A stretch of 64,000 bases of DNA from Canariomyces notabilis (lineage: Eukaryota; Ascomycota; Sordariomycetes; Sordariales; Chaetomiaceae). Location: assembly GCF_033297395.1 (NCBI RefSeq), contig NW_027041833.1, positions 615,939 to 679,938 on the forward strand, read 5' to 3'. Positions 20,319 through 29,412 of this stretch are shown in pieces; positions within the stretch are counted from its first letter, which is position 1, and every line of letters begins with the position of its first letter. Position numbers and translations under genes: made by a program. The notes below the pieces were generated by a model. The model saw nothing but the letters and a program-made list of their open reading frames with translations, ran no database searches and was not told where the DNA came from.

Positions 20319-22064
20319 ATGGCAGCCGTTGTTCGATATGTAGCTACCATTCTTCTGGCATCCAGCTGCATCGCGCTCAGCGCAGCTCCAAGTTCAAACA
20401 ACAGAACATTTGGCCCTAGCGAAGAAGCCGCCCGGCAGAACGCCTTCGCCATCTTCAACGCCGTGCACTCGGCCTTCCGCCAGTGGGGCTCTTCGCTCAA
20501 CCACAACGGTCTCTCGGCCTTTCTGGTCACGGTGCCCGAGGGCGTCGTCCTCCATCACGGCACTTCAAGCCCAAACCCCCCGCCAGGGCCGGAATGGCTC
20601 GCCTTTGAGATTGAGCACGCCGAGCTCTTCGCTCGCCCGCGGAGGGAGAAGTGCCCTACGAAATATGGATGCCCGCCGTACTCCAAGCCCACTAATCACC
20701 ACCCCTCACTGCATCACTCTGAGCAGCAGCAACAACTTGAAACCACCACCAAACAATTTACGGGCGAAACCTTAGTGCACCAACACGAACCACCTGCCGA
20801 TGAGCACGACGACTCCGACTCCGACTATGGGGAACACGGCTACCTGCACCTGTACCGCACCACCGCCCCGCTGCGCCTGCTCTACCTAGACGGGATGAGC
20901 GCGGGCAACACGGCCATGGGCACGCTCGATCTGCAGGACCTTGTGCTGCGCGGCGAGCGCGACGCAGACATCATGGACGAGCAGGCCCGCGCGGCCGCGC
21001 TGTGCGCCCTTCTGGCCGCGGACTGGGGTTTGCACGGCGTGCTGCGCATGGAGGCTGGGTTTGAAATCATCAAATGTGCGCCGTTCCTGGACGGGATGGA
21101 GTTACTGGAGGCTAATCGGCGTCCTGAGCGCAGGCCTGGATTGAGTTTCGGTGGTGGTGGTGGTGGTGGTGGTGGTGGTGCGAGAGAGGGCCCAGGTGGC
21201 GGGACGGAGGGTTACACCCGCGTACACACGCTCGAGCTGGTGCGGGCGCTGGCGCAGCGGTACCACGGGATTGGCGGCGGGAGGGTGGTGGTGGACTACT
21301 CCAGCATGGTGTCTGGGCTGTTTTACGACGTGAATCTCACCAACCCTGACGCCAGCCGCGCGGCGTTGCCGAGGCTGGTTGGGCTCTCGGACGGGGAGTT
21401 GCGCGGGATTAAGGAGAGGGTTGAGGAGGTGGTACGAGCAAGGCGCGAAGGTGGGAAGAGGGTTGTTGACTGGCAAGGAGTTACGGATTTGATTGTCGCG
21501 AGGTATGCGGACCGGCTCATGTACATGGCCTGGCATATCGATGCCCTCGAGGACATGCAGGGCGAGGTCAATGCTCTGCTGAATACTTACATCGACTATG
21601 GGGCCGAGGACAAGGGATTCAAGGCCGCCACTGCGCGCTGTTCGAAGCATTATACCAGAACAGTGCGACCTGAGACGCTAGAGGACGGCGTAATCCTCAC
21701 GGCCCTCGAGACCGTAACGTTCAGGATCTGCCGAGTCTTGTTCGATGTGCGAGAGTTGGTCGTTGGAGATACTAAAGCCGGTGAAGAGGCCTTTACATAT
21801 GCCAAGTTGATGCTGCGAGGGCTCATGGACCAGTTGAGGTGGACAAGATGGAAGGAGTGTCTTGGTTGTGGTTACCATGAGGTTTGTTTCGTCCCTATGT
21901 GGCCATTTGGCGACAAGGACTCGTATGAGCGGCCAAATTGTAGGAACGCTACCTCCATCCAAAATGGATGGCGGGACAACGGGTATTGGGAGTGGCCCAG
22001 AAGACGGAGGCCAGGGCATGGACAGCTCGGGGAAGATGTCGAGGATAAGCCAGGTGATCTATGA
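20319..22064 (+). CDS. Secreted protein of unknown function
   Basis: A continuous 581-residue frame, which I do not recognise as a named family. The first 22 residues form a signal peptide (hydrophobic core A-T-I-L-L-A-S-S-C-I-A-L-S-A-A). Visible marks are a Cys pair C-P-T-K-Y-G-C (about 110-116), a disordered His/Glu/Asp-rich stretch (about 122-170), L-Y-L-D-G-M-S-A-G (about 188-196), a run of ten glycines from a GGT repeat (residues 278-287), and a C-terminal Cys-rich part (C-L-G-C-G-Y-H-E-V-C, then W-P-F-G-D-K and W-R-D-N-G-Y-W-E). The clustered Cys and Trp motifs suggest a disulfide-bonded extracellular fold. Several N-x-S/T sites are present. The ending R-R-R-R-P-G-H-G and acidic tail look disordered. 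There are no transmembrane spans after the signal. Confidence 0.8.
   Translation: MAAVVRYVATILLASSCIALSAAPSSNNRTFGPSEEAARQNAFAIFNAVHSAFRQWGSSLNHNGLSAFLVTVPEGVVLHHGTSSPNPPPGPEWLAFEIEHAELFARPRREKCPTKYGCPPYSKPTNHHPSLHHSEQQQQLETTTKQFTGETLVHQHEPPADEHDDSDSDYGEHGYLHLYRTTAPLRLLYLDGMSAGNTAMGTLDLQDLVLRGERDADIMDEQARAAALCALLAADWGLHGVLRMEAGFEIIKCAPFLDGMELLEANRRPERRPGLSFGGGGGGGGGGAREGPGGGTEGYTRVHTLELVRALAQRYHGIGGGRVVVDYSSMVSGLFYDVNLTNPDASRAALPRLVGLSDGELRGIKERVEEVVRARREGGKRVVDWQGVTDLIVARYADRLMYMAWHIDALEDMQGEVNALLNTYIDYGAEDKGFKAATARCSKHYTRTVRPETLEDGVILTALETVTFRICRVLFDVRELVVGDTKAGEEAFTYAKLMLRGLMDQLRWTRWKECLGCGYHEVCFVPMWPFGDKDSYERPNCRNATSIQNGWRDNGYWEWPRRRRPGHGQLGEDVEDKPGDL
21150..21179 (+). repeat. (GGT)10 microsatellite coding poly-glycine
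   Basis: Ten GGT units in frame inside the secreted protein, giving ten glycines. Copy number is likely to vary between strains. Confidence 0.9.
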
Positions 22065-22230
22065 GACTGACATCTGTCCATTTGTTCACGTATGAGATAC
22101 CTCAACTTGTTGTTATTGCATTGCAGAGACAGGTGAGGTATACAAAACTTTGAAGACCGTGGTTAGGTTTGGAATGGGTAAAAATGTTGATACATCTGCG
22201 AAAAAAGCAGAACCACACCAAAAGAATGAC

Positions 22231-22301
22231 TGCGTCAGCCGCGAATCGAACGCGGGGCCCATCGATGGCAACGATGGATTTTACCACTAAACCACTGACG
22301 C
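22231..22301 (-). tRNA. tRNA-Gly (anticodon GCC)
   Basis: A 71-nt cloverleaf on the minus strand. The acceptor stem GCGTCAG pairs perfectly with CTGACGC, followed by discriminator A. The D arm contains the A-box TGGTTTAGTGG, the anticodon loop reads TT-GCC-AT, and the T arm CGCG-TTCGATT-CGCG carries the B-box core GTTCGATTC. No intron. The length and loop sequences are typical of eukaryotic glycine tRNA with GCC. Confidence 0.97.
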
Positions 22302-23698
22302 GTTATGATTGGATGAAATGCAGTCCCCGGAACACAGCTGTTGAGCATCTTCCTACCCGTCGGTGTATACCGCGACCTCGGCAGCGCCCCTAATGTTCCT
22401 ATGTGCTGTAGAATTAAGGGCCTAGAAGTAGTCGCTGCTTGATACTCTGATACTAGGAACTTCATCCATTAGCCCGTCTTGCTGCCAGCCCACCAATGCA
22501 CCTGCAAAACATGGGGGAAGTAGAGTAGTAAAACCGCATGAAGTCGTGAGAATGAGTTGTCTTGTACTCCGATTTTGCTGCCATGGTTCCTGTCTGGGTT
22601 TCAGTGTCCATTAGTCATGGTCACCCTTCTGGCCATGACCATCATCATACGCCGTAGAGCCAGCAGAATCAGCAGTACGTCAGGTCCATGGCATGATGGC
22701 AACCAAACCTGTTTCAACCGGCCGGTGGCGGCTGAGCGTCTAGGTAAAGATTGAATGGTTGCTGGTGAACAATATCGCTATTGGAGCATGCGATTTCAGT
22801 GCGCCATGACTAAGATTTTCGGCTTGTCATGGACTTAGCCTCGGACGATGAAGGCATAAGCACTCGCAGAGAGAGCAGGCAGTCTTCTGATGATTTGGAT
22901 GCAAGAGCTTCCAATAATAAACCAGAAGGAGCGAACAAAGGCACTGAGTCGTAGATCCCATGGAAATGGCACGCACTCTCTCAACGTGCGGAATGTTTCG
23001 TTGAAGAGATCACTCGAGCTCCTTCCGCGATTGCTTGATATCTGCAGGTGGCTTTAATCCCGCTCAGTTGTTGTTTTCCTGTCACTTTCCCGTGAGTCAC
23101 AGAATACGCAGGAGCACATATTCAACTCCATGTCCCCAAGAATAGGTAAACATACATGTACCTATCGAGTCTTGTGCTTCGACAAGTAACGATAGTGCGG
23201 TTGGGTCAATAACAATGTGATCCTAGGCGAGCATTTGTAAGGATCTGCATAGAAAAGAGTCTTCGTGTCATACAGATCATCCTCAACTCTTTGTGATGCA
23301 CTTATCCAATGTTCTAGTAGAATGATGGGCCGTGAGTCCACAATGTCAGCATAAAGGCAACTTCACATCAGGGGTAACTTACAATACGCAACCCCAATCT
23401 GAAGGGTGCCATGTCGATGATGATGTCGTCGCGATGTTGCGCTCTTGCACAAGATTAAGTGACCCTCGGCGAAAGGGGCTCGGCGAGGGGAGCTCTTTCT
23501 TGCTCATGACCATCGTTGCTCGCAGTTTTCCAAACACGACAACAAAACCTTTTCTTCTCGTAGCTGTGAGAAGGCACCGATCTCTTCTTTTCACAGCAAC
23601 AACTTGAAGCCAACAATCCGACTGCGAAGAATCGTACTGTAGCAAGCCACCCGGCCGGACTTGGTAGACAAGCATCAATCAAGGCAAAGCACGCCGAG
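22302..23698. other. intergenic
   Basis: About 1.4 kb between the tRNA and the repeat-protein gene. Only short open frames (under 100 codons) are present and none has a recognisable motif. The right end is the 5' leader of the downstream gene. Confidence 0.55.
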
Positions 23699-26600
23699 AT
23701 GGATGACACTGAAAAGACCAAGACCGGACTGCCCGTCGGGCCTCGTGGTAATGAACCCAAGTCGACGGACGCAGGGAGCCATTACCCCCTCTTCGCCCGG
23801 CCGCCCGAGACCCCAGTTCAGCGCTTGCAGCAGACCCAGTCGGCGGCATCCAACCAGGCTTCGACCGCGACTCCCATCATCACGGGTTCATCAAACCCCG
23901 TCGCCTCTTTCCAACGCTCTATTGCTGTCACCCAACAGGGACAGGGAAACAGCCAGCACCCGCCTCAGCAAGCCCTTCCGCTGCGTTTTTCAAACCAACA
24001 GGCCCCTACATACCCTCCCTCCATCCTGAACAGCTTGTCTCGAGCCCTACCACCGCCTGTCCCCTACCCCTCTCACTATTTCCGCAACGAGCATGAGACC
24101 AAAAGCACAGCATCCCAGCACGGACTGGACTGGAAAAGGCTGTTCTCTTACGTCACCAACAAGCTGAACGAAGATACTCGCGAGATGCTGTCCCAGCCCG
24201 TCCCCGATGTCTTTGATTATTACGGCGAGGAGCACGAGACCAAGAGCAGAGCAGCCAAGGAGGTGCGGGACTCCATGAAGCGCTCCTCCGACCTCCAGGA
24301 CAAGTTCATGAACTCGCTAGATCCTGGTGGGGTGTTGCACGTATCCAAGAAAGACTTTGTGAACTTCGTGTCCGCCATCGGGGTACTTTCCCAGGTAGGA
24401 CCAGTCCCAAGTATCTCCGACCTCCGGGCGAAGGGAGTGCAGAATCCTATGCCCAGTATGAGCTCTGAGGTCAACCAGCTCCAGCATCGACAAGAGAGCC
24501 AACCCGTCGCTCACTCGCCAGCCCAGAGACCCCTCGCCTTTGCAGATCTCCTCAATCTTGCGACCGCCCGGGCCCCGAATCAAGACCCAACTGTTGTGGC
24601 TCGCCCTAACCAGGGCCTTCTGCCCTCGGCGCTCCCAAAGCGGAAGCTCAACACCGCGATTCCATCAAATCAGCCCTTGGCGCAGAACGCCGCGAATGCG
24701 AATCCGTCTCAGCAGGTCAACCAGGGCCTCTTGCCTTCGGCGCTCCCAAAGCAGGACCTCAATACTGCGATGCCATCGAATCAAACCTTGAATGGTGTAG
24801 CTTCCCCGAAGCAAGGTCTGTTGCCCTCCGCGCTTCCGAAGCAGAATCTCAACGCTTCCATGCCGCAGAACTGTAACCTGAGCGGTGCGAACACGAATTC
24901 CATTTGGACGAACCAGGGCCTCTTTGGCCTGTTGCCCTCGGCACTTCCGAAGCAGAAATCCATTCTCGAATCCGCTCCGAATCAAGACCAGAAACCAATG
25001 GCTCGCTCGAACCAGGGCCTCCTGCCCTCGGCGCTCCCGAAACAGAATCTCAACCCTGCGATGCTGCCAAATCAGAGCCTGAGCATCGCGAATACGAACC
25101 CGTTCCAGAAGGCCAACCAGGGCCTGTTGCCCTCAGCGCTCCCGAAGCAGAATGCCAATCCTGCTCCAATGACACCGATGCACAACTTGAACGCCGCGAA
25201 TGCAAACCCCTTCGGCCAGGCCAACCGGAGCCTATTGACCTCCGCGCTCCCGAAGCAGAATGTCAACCCTGCTCCAGTGACACCGATGAACAACCTGCCC
25301 GCCGCGAACGGGGACTCGTTCCAACAACCCCCGCAGCAACCCGCTCAACATCCTATCCAGGAACAACCCGTCCAGGAACAACCCGTCCAGGAACAACCCG
25401 TCCAGGACCAACCCGTCCAAGACCAACCCGTTGAGGAACAGCCCGGACTAGGACTAGGAATAAAAAAATGGACCGCCGGGGAAGTCGAGACCTTCGGGTT
25501 GGGCCACGAATATGGCTTCATGTCGGGCTTCGAGTGGGGCCAGATGAACATCCAGAGGACCTCGTACGCCGCGGGATTCGAGTACGGGCGTCGGTCGGCT
25601 TCGCCCGTCGCTTACAAGCTCCACCTGGCGGCTCTCACCGAACTTGCCTGGCAGGCGCGCGTCATCCAAACCAACCACCGCGAGATGCTCAGGCAGGGCA
25701 CGCTCGAGAAGTCGCTGGATGATTTCGCCCAATCTGCTCAGAAACTCGTTGAACTTACGGTCGAGGCCGCGAAAAAGGAGGAGTTGACCTCTGAGGAGTA
25801 TCGCGAGGTCGCTGAGAAGGGCAAATATTCAGACTTCTTGTCCCTGGCGGTGGCGGAGCCTGCTGTTCCCGAGCGGAGTCCCGGGGAAGACGGCCAGCCG
25901 GGCCCGGCGGGGGCTATGCCTCAGCTTCAGCGTGCTGTTCAAGACCATGTCCCCGAGCCTCGTCTCGAAGATGACCTACAGCCTGCTGTTTCCCAGCCTT
26001 GTTTAGGTGACGGCCTGCCCGGACTGGCGGTTGCTCAGGCTCAGCGTGTTAACCCCGTGACGCCTCTTCTTGACGGCGGCTGGCCGGGCCTGACTGTGGC
26101 TCAGCCTGCTACTCCCGAGCCTCGTTTTGACAATGGCCTGGCTGGTATTGGTCAGCCTGCTGTTCCTGAGCATCACATCGGTGACGGCCTGGCGGGCCTG
26201 GCGATGGCTCCGCCCCAGCCTTCTGCTTCCCAGGAGCCTCGTCATGGCGATGTTCTGGCTGGTAGTGGCCAATCTGCTTCCCAGGAGCCTCGTCTTGGCG
26301 ATGGCCTGGCTGGCATTTGTCAGCCTGCTGTCCCTGATCTTTCTCCCGGCGATGTCTTCGCATTGCGTCAACTCTTAATGAGTCGACTCGCTGATCCCCT
26401 GCCTCGTCTTGGCGATGGCCTGGTTGGCTTTAATCAGCCTGCAGTCCCTGATCTTCTTCCCGACGATGGCTTCGCATTGGGTCAACTCGTAACGGGTCAA
26501 CCTGCTGTTCCCGAGCCTCATCTTGGCGACGGCCTGGCGGGTATCATCGGTTTGGTTGGTGCCAACAATGGTGTGGGCGGTAACTCGAGTGGTGATGCTG

Positions 26601-26941
26601 CTCTTGCTGGCGGTGGTGTCGCAGGGGGCGTTGACATGATGGTTGGCATCGAAGGTGCTGTGGGTGGTGGTAGCAGCGACGACGACGATTCTGTTACTCT
26701 TGACGGTGATAAAATTGGCGGCGGCGACGGTCTGGCTGATGGTGGTGGTGCCGCGCTGGGTGATGTTGGTGATGCTGCTGCCAATATTGAGGACGTAGGA
26801 GAAGCTCACAGTGGTGAGACTAGAGAGATGGTGAAGGATGGAGGTGATGAAATGGACATTGATGATGGGTTGAGAGAGATGGACGAGTCCCTGGATTTGA
26901 TGGATCATGGGGAGCTCTTTTATCCAAAGGAAAAGCTGTGA
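23699..26941 (+). CDS. Large repeat-rich protein of unknown function
   Basis: A 1080-residue intronless frame, not recognised as any family. Order: Pro/Gln-rich N-terminus (1-115); a charged helical segment with two E-H-E-T-K-S boxes (about 130-240); seven units around N-Q-G-L-L-P-S-A-L-P-K-Q (about 304-525); six Q-P-V-Q-E/D pentamers (about 552-582); a globular-looking segment (about 583-715) opening with three G-[HF]-E-[YW]-G boxes and followed by predicted helices; about eleven degenerate P-R-L-G-D-G-L-A-G units (about 720-953); and a Gly/Asp-rich acidic tail. There is no signal peptide or membrane span, so it is probably intracellular. The coding sense is supported by in-frame repeats that keep amino acids while codons drift, and by a single open frame over 3.2 kb. 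Function unknown. Confidence 0.72.
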   Translation: MDDTEKTKTGLPVGPRGNEPKSTDAGSHYPLFARPPETPVQRLQQTQSAASNQASTATPIITGSSNPVASFQRSIAVTQQGQGNSQHPPQQALPLRFSNQQAPTYPPSILNSLSRALPPPVPYPSHYFRNEHETKSTASQHGLDWKRLFSYVTNKLNEDTREMLSQPVPDVFDYYGEEHETKSRAAKEVRDSMKRSSDLQDKFMNSLDPGGVLHVSKKDFVNFVSAIGVLSQVGPVPSISDLRAKGVQNPMPSMSSEVNQLQHRQESQPVAHSPAQRPLAFADLLNLATARAPNQDPTVVARPNQGLLPSALPKRKLNTAIPSNQPLAQNAANANPSQQVNQGLLPSALPKQDLNTAMPSNQTLNGVASPKQGLLPSALPKQNLNASMPQNCNLSGANTNSIWTNQGLFGLLPSALPKQKSILESAPNQDQKPMARSNQGLLPSALPKQNLNPAMLPNQSLSIANTNPFQKANQGLLPSALPKQNANPAPMTPMHNLNAANANPFGQANRSLLTSALPKQNVNPAPVTPMNNLPAANGDSFQQPPQQPAQHPIQEQPVQEQPVQEQPVQDQPVQDQPVEEQPGLGLGIKKWTAGEVETFGLGHEYGFMSGFEWGQMNIQRTSYAAGFEYGRRSASPVAYKLHLAALTELAWQARVIQTNHREMLRQGTLEKSLDDFAQSAQKLVELTVEAAKKEELTSEEYREVAEKGKYSDFLSLAVAEPAVPERSPGEDGQPGPAGAMPQLQRAVQDHVPEPRLEDDLQPAVSQPCLGDGLPGLAVAQAQRVNPVTPLLDGGWPGLTVAQPATPEPRFDNGLAGIGQPAVPEHHIGDGLAGLAMAPPQPSASQEPRHGDVLAGSGQSASQEPRLGDGLAGICQPAVPDLSPGDVFALRQLLMSRLADPLPRLGDGLVGFNQPAVPDLLPDDGFALGQLVTGQPAVPEPHLGDGLAGIIGLVGANNGVGGNSSGDAALAGGGVAGGVDMMVGIEGAVGGGSSDDDDSVTLDGDKIGGGDGLADGGGAALGDVGDAAANIEDVGEAHSGETREMVKDGGDEMDIDDGLREMDESLDLMDHGELFYPKEKL
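24608..25272 (+). repeat. coding tandem repeat, seven units of about 30-39 codons
   Basis: Each unit carries the core coding for N-Q-G-L-L-P-S-A-L-P-K-Q and then a variable N/P/A-rich spacer. Unit four has an extra F-G-L insertion. The core is near-identical at DNA level while spacers drift, as expected from unequal exchange or conversion. Confidence 0.85.
25352..25443 (+). repeat. 15-bp coding tandem repeat (six units)
   Basis: Units of the form CCC-GTC-CAG-GAA-CAA encode Q-P-V-Q-E/D pentamers, six in a row with only a few substitutions. Near-identity suggests recent expansion. Confidence 0.9.
25855..26556 (+). repeat. degenerate coding repeat, about eleven units of about 20 codons
   Basis: Repeats centred on G-D-G-L-A-G preceded by P-E-P-R/H-L or Q-E-P-R-L and followed by Q-P-A-V. 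The units are strongly diverged at the left and closer at the right. Confidence 0.75.
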
Positions 26942-27486
26942 AGTTAGGAATCACAGCCTAGTGTCAGTGGGGATGGGGACAGTATCAGGTACGGAAAACT
27001 GTGCATTCACACGGCGTTGGCTCAGTCTGGGCATGGAGCGGTTTTTATAATGATGCCATGGCTGGGACAACTGTTGAACTATTGTCTAGACTACTTGTGT
27101 CTTTAGAGAAATCTTGTCTTGAGAGGTCAGGTACTGGTTTTCTGATTGCGACAACTCACATCTTGGGGCATTGTGAACAAAGGGTGAGAGCATCCCTTCG
27201 ATAATGCATCGTTATTGTCAGCACAGAGCGCACAACCAAACCCTCAAACCTGGAACATTCACCACAGAGGTGCAGGTGACCAACGAGTATCCAAGAACAA
27301 CCTCAAAGGAGGTGTGATCTTTTAAATTCATGCACAACTTGCTTCAGCACACTGTCATACTTCAGGGTATTTCGCATTTCAAAGGCTATGCATCCAAGTT
27401 CAACACCCCCGTCCACTCCCCAGGCTCATGCATATTACAAAGATATCTTGAGTGAATCACATAAGAAAACCAGAGGGACCAATCCA
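26942..27486. other. intergenic, convergent 3' ends
   Basis: About 545 bp between the repeat-protein gene and the phosphate symporter, both ending here. No gene is supported. Confidence 0.6.
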
Positions 27487-29412
27487 TTAATCCGACATGC
27501 CCCAACGGGGAGCATTGATGATGATGCCCATCAGGCAGCCCGAGATGATACCGGTCATGGGAAGCGTAATGATCCAGCCGCCGTAGATCCAGGCGACCAT
27601 ACGCCAGTTGATGGTCCGCCACGTGCCAGAGCAGAGACCAACACCGACGGTAGCGCCAGTGATGCACTGGGTGGTGGAGACAGGGAGCTCTGCAGATGAA
27701 ATTAGCACCCATGTGTGTTGCGGATGGACAAAAACTAGATATACTTACTCAGCCGGGTGGCCATGATGACCGTGATCGCAGAGCCAAGCTCCATGGAGAA
27801 ACCACGCGAAGGTGATTGCAGAGTCAGGCGGTTGCCCAAGTTCCTCATGATGTGGTAGCCGTATGTCCAGAGACCAATGACCAAGCAGGCACCACCGAAA
27901 ACCAGAATCCAGACGGGAACCTCAGCTTTGCCCTTGGCCGGGAGAGCCATTTCGTTCCAGATCTGATAGACGCTTGCATAAGGGCCAATAGCATTGGCGA
28001 TATCGTTCGCGCCGTGGGTGAAGGAAGCCGTCATAGCGGTCATAACCTGCAGGAAACTGTACATGTACTCGGCCTTGTTGTCGTAGTGGGCGGCGTAGGC
28101 GTGCACCTCATCGAGATTGCGGGAGAGCGCGCTCTTGTTGTCCTGAGCTTTGACCACATCCTGGTCGACACCGCGCAGCAAGGCCCACTTGACGTACCAG
28201 AAGAGCACAGGGACGGAGTACCAAACGCCTTCGGGCTTGGGGCCGACGAGACTCTTGCGGGGTGGGGCCTGGGGAGCGCTGGGGCCCTCAGAGCCAGCGT
28301 CGGAATTCTCGCCATTGGAAACCTTCTTCTCGGTACCCTCAGCACCAACACCTTCAACGTCGCCACGCTCGGCAGCTTTGCGTGCCGCAAGCTCCTCCTT
28401 GGTGAGGCGGCCCTCGTAGTAGTCCTTGACGACTTGGACATCCTCGGGCATAGGCGGGGGAGCAGGGCGGCGAAGCAGAAGAAGACCGAGAGGAATATGC
28501 CACCAGCGGAGCTGCCAGTCGTCGCAGAGGACAACGCGGTACATCCAGGGCACAATCGTGATACTCATGAGGAGACCCCAGCCGGCACCTACGCCAACGA
28601 TCGTGCCGGCAATCTCGGGATCAGTAAGGTTGATGGTGTAGCCACCGCCCTTCCAGAGAAGCAACATGGTGAGCAGCGCAGCCGTGAGGGCGAAATAGAA
28701 GGGGACGTAGAGCAAGGCTTTGACGGCAGGGTTCTTGCGCAGCATGACGCCGTACTTAGTGATTGTGAAGAGGATGGCGGCGAAGCAACCAGACAGGCCA
28801 GGCGCAATGATCCATGCAAGGAAGACTTGGACAACGCCAGAACTGATGGTCGCAGTACCGCCTCCGGAACCGACCCACGTAATACCTATCAAAAGCCTTT
28901 TGTCAGCAACGTTTTGGGTTCGGTTCAGATGCTCATTCAGCCTTACCACTAGTACCAACGGCGGCAACACCCATGCCGATTACGCCGCCCATGATGGAGT
29001 GTGTGGTGGAAACGGGCATGCCAACGCGGGTTGCGAAGGTCAGGTACAGCGAGGAAGCAACCACGGCGCACACCATCCCGAGCATGAGAAGCGCAGGGTC
29101 ATTTTCGAAGAGGGACGTCTTGATAATGCCCGTTCGGATCGTGTCGGCAACGCGGGCACCCACACCGACTGAGCCAGCAAACTCCATTATGGAGGCGAGC
29201 ACCATTGCTTGGAGATATGTCAACGACTGTGAAGCGACCGAAGTCGCCCACGAGTTGGCCACATCGTTGGCACCTGCAAGGCAAAATCTCTGTCAGTCAC
29301 CATTCCGAATCTTTGAAGGGTTGAGCAACAGATGCTCACCAATGTTCCACGCATCGAGCGCGGCGAAAATGGTGCCAATGGCGAAAATGTAGTCGTACTG
29401 ATGGAAAGGCAT
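27487..29412 (-). CDS. Phosphate symporter, PHO-4/Pho89 family
   Basis: Four exons, 29412-29340, 29273-28947, 28885-27749 and 27689-27487, with introns of 66, 61 and 59 bp, give 579 residues, close to Neurospora PHO-4. Both signature repeats of the PiT family are present: G-A-N-D-V-A-N-S at residues 25-32 (its first glycine codon is split by intron 1) and G-A-N-D-I-A-N-A in the second half, each followed by a P-V-S-T-T-x segment. About 10-12 membrane spans flank a large hydrophilic cytosolic loop (about 290-370). The last splice restores T-R-L-K-L-P-V-S-T-T-Q. It imports phosphate with Na+ or H+ at the plasma membrane; in fungi such genes are usually induced by phosphate starvation, which the sequence does not show. 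Confidence 0.95.

Noticed and set aside
24608..25272. Regularly spaced repeats resembling a CRISPR array
   Set aside because: The repeats are in a long open reading frame, spacers are related to each other, and the organism is a fungus.
27816..28952. 378-codon open frame on the plus strand
   Set aside because: Antisense to the phosphate symporter, whose spliced protein matches its family throughout.
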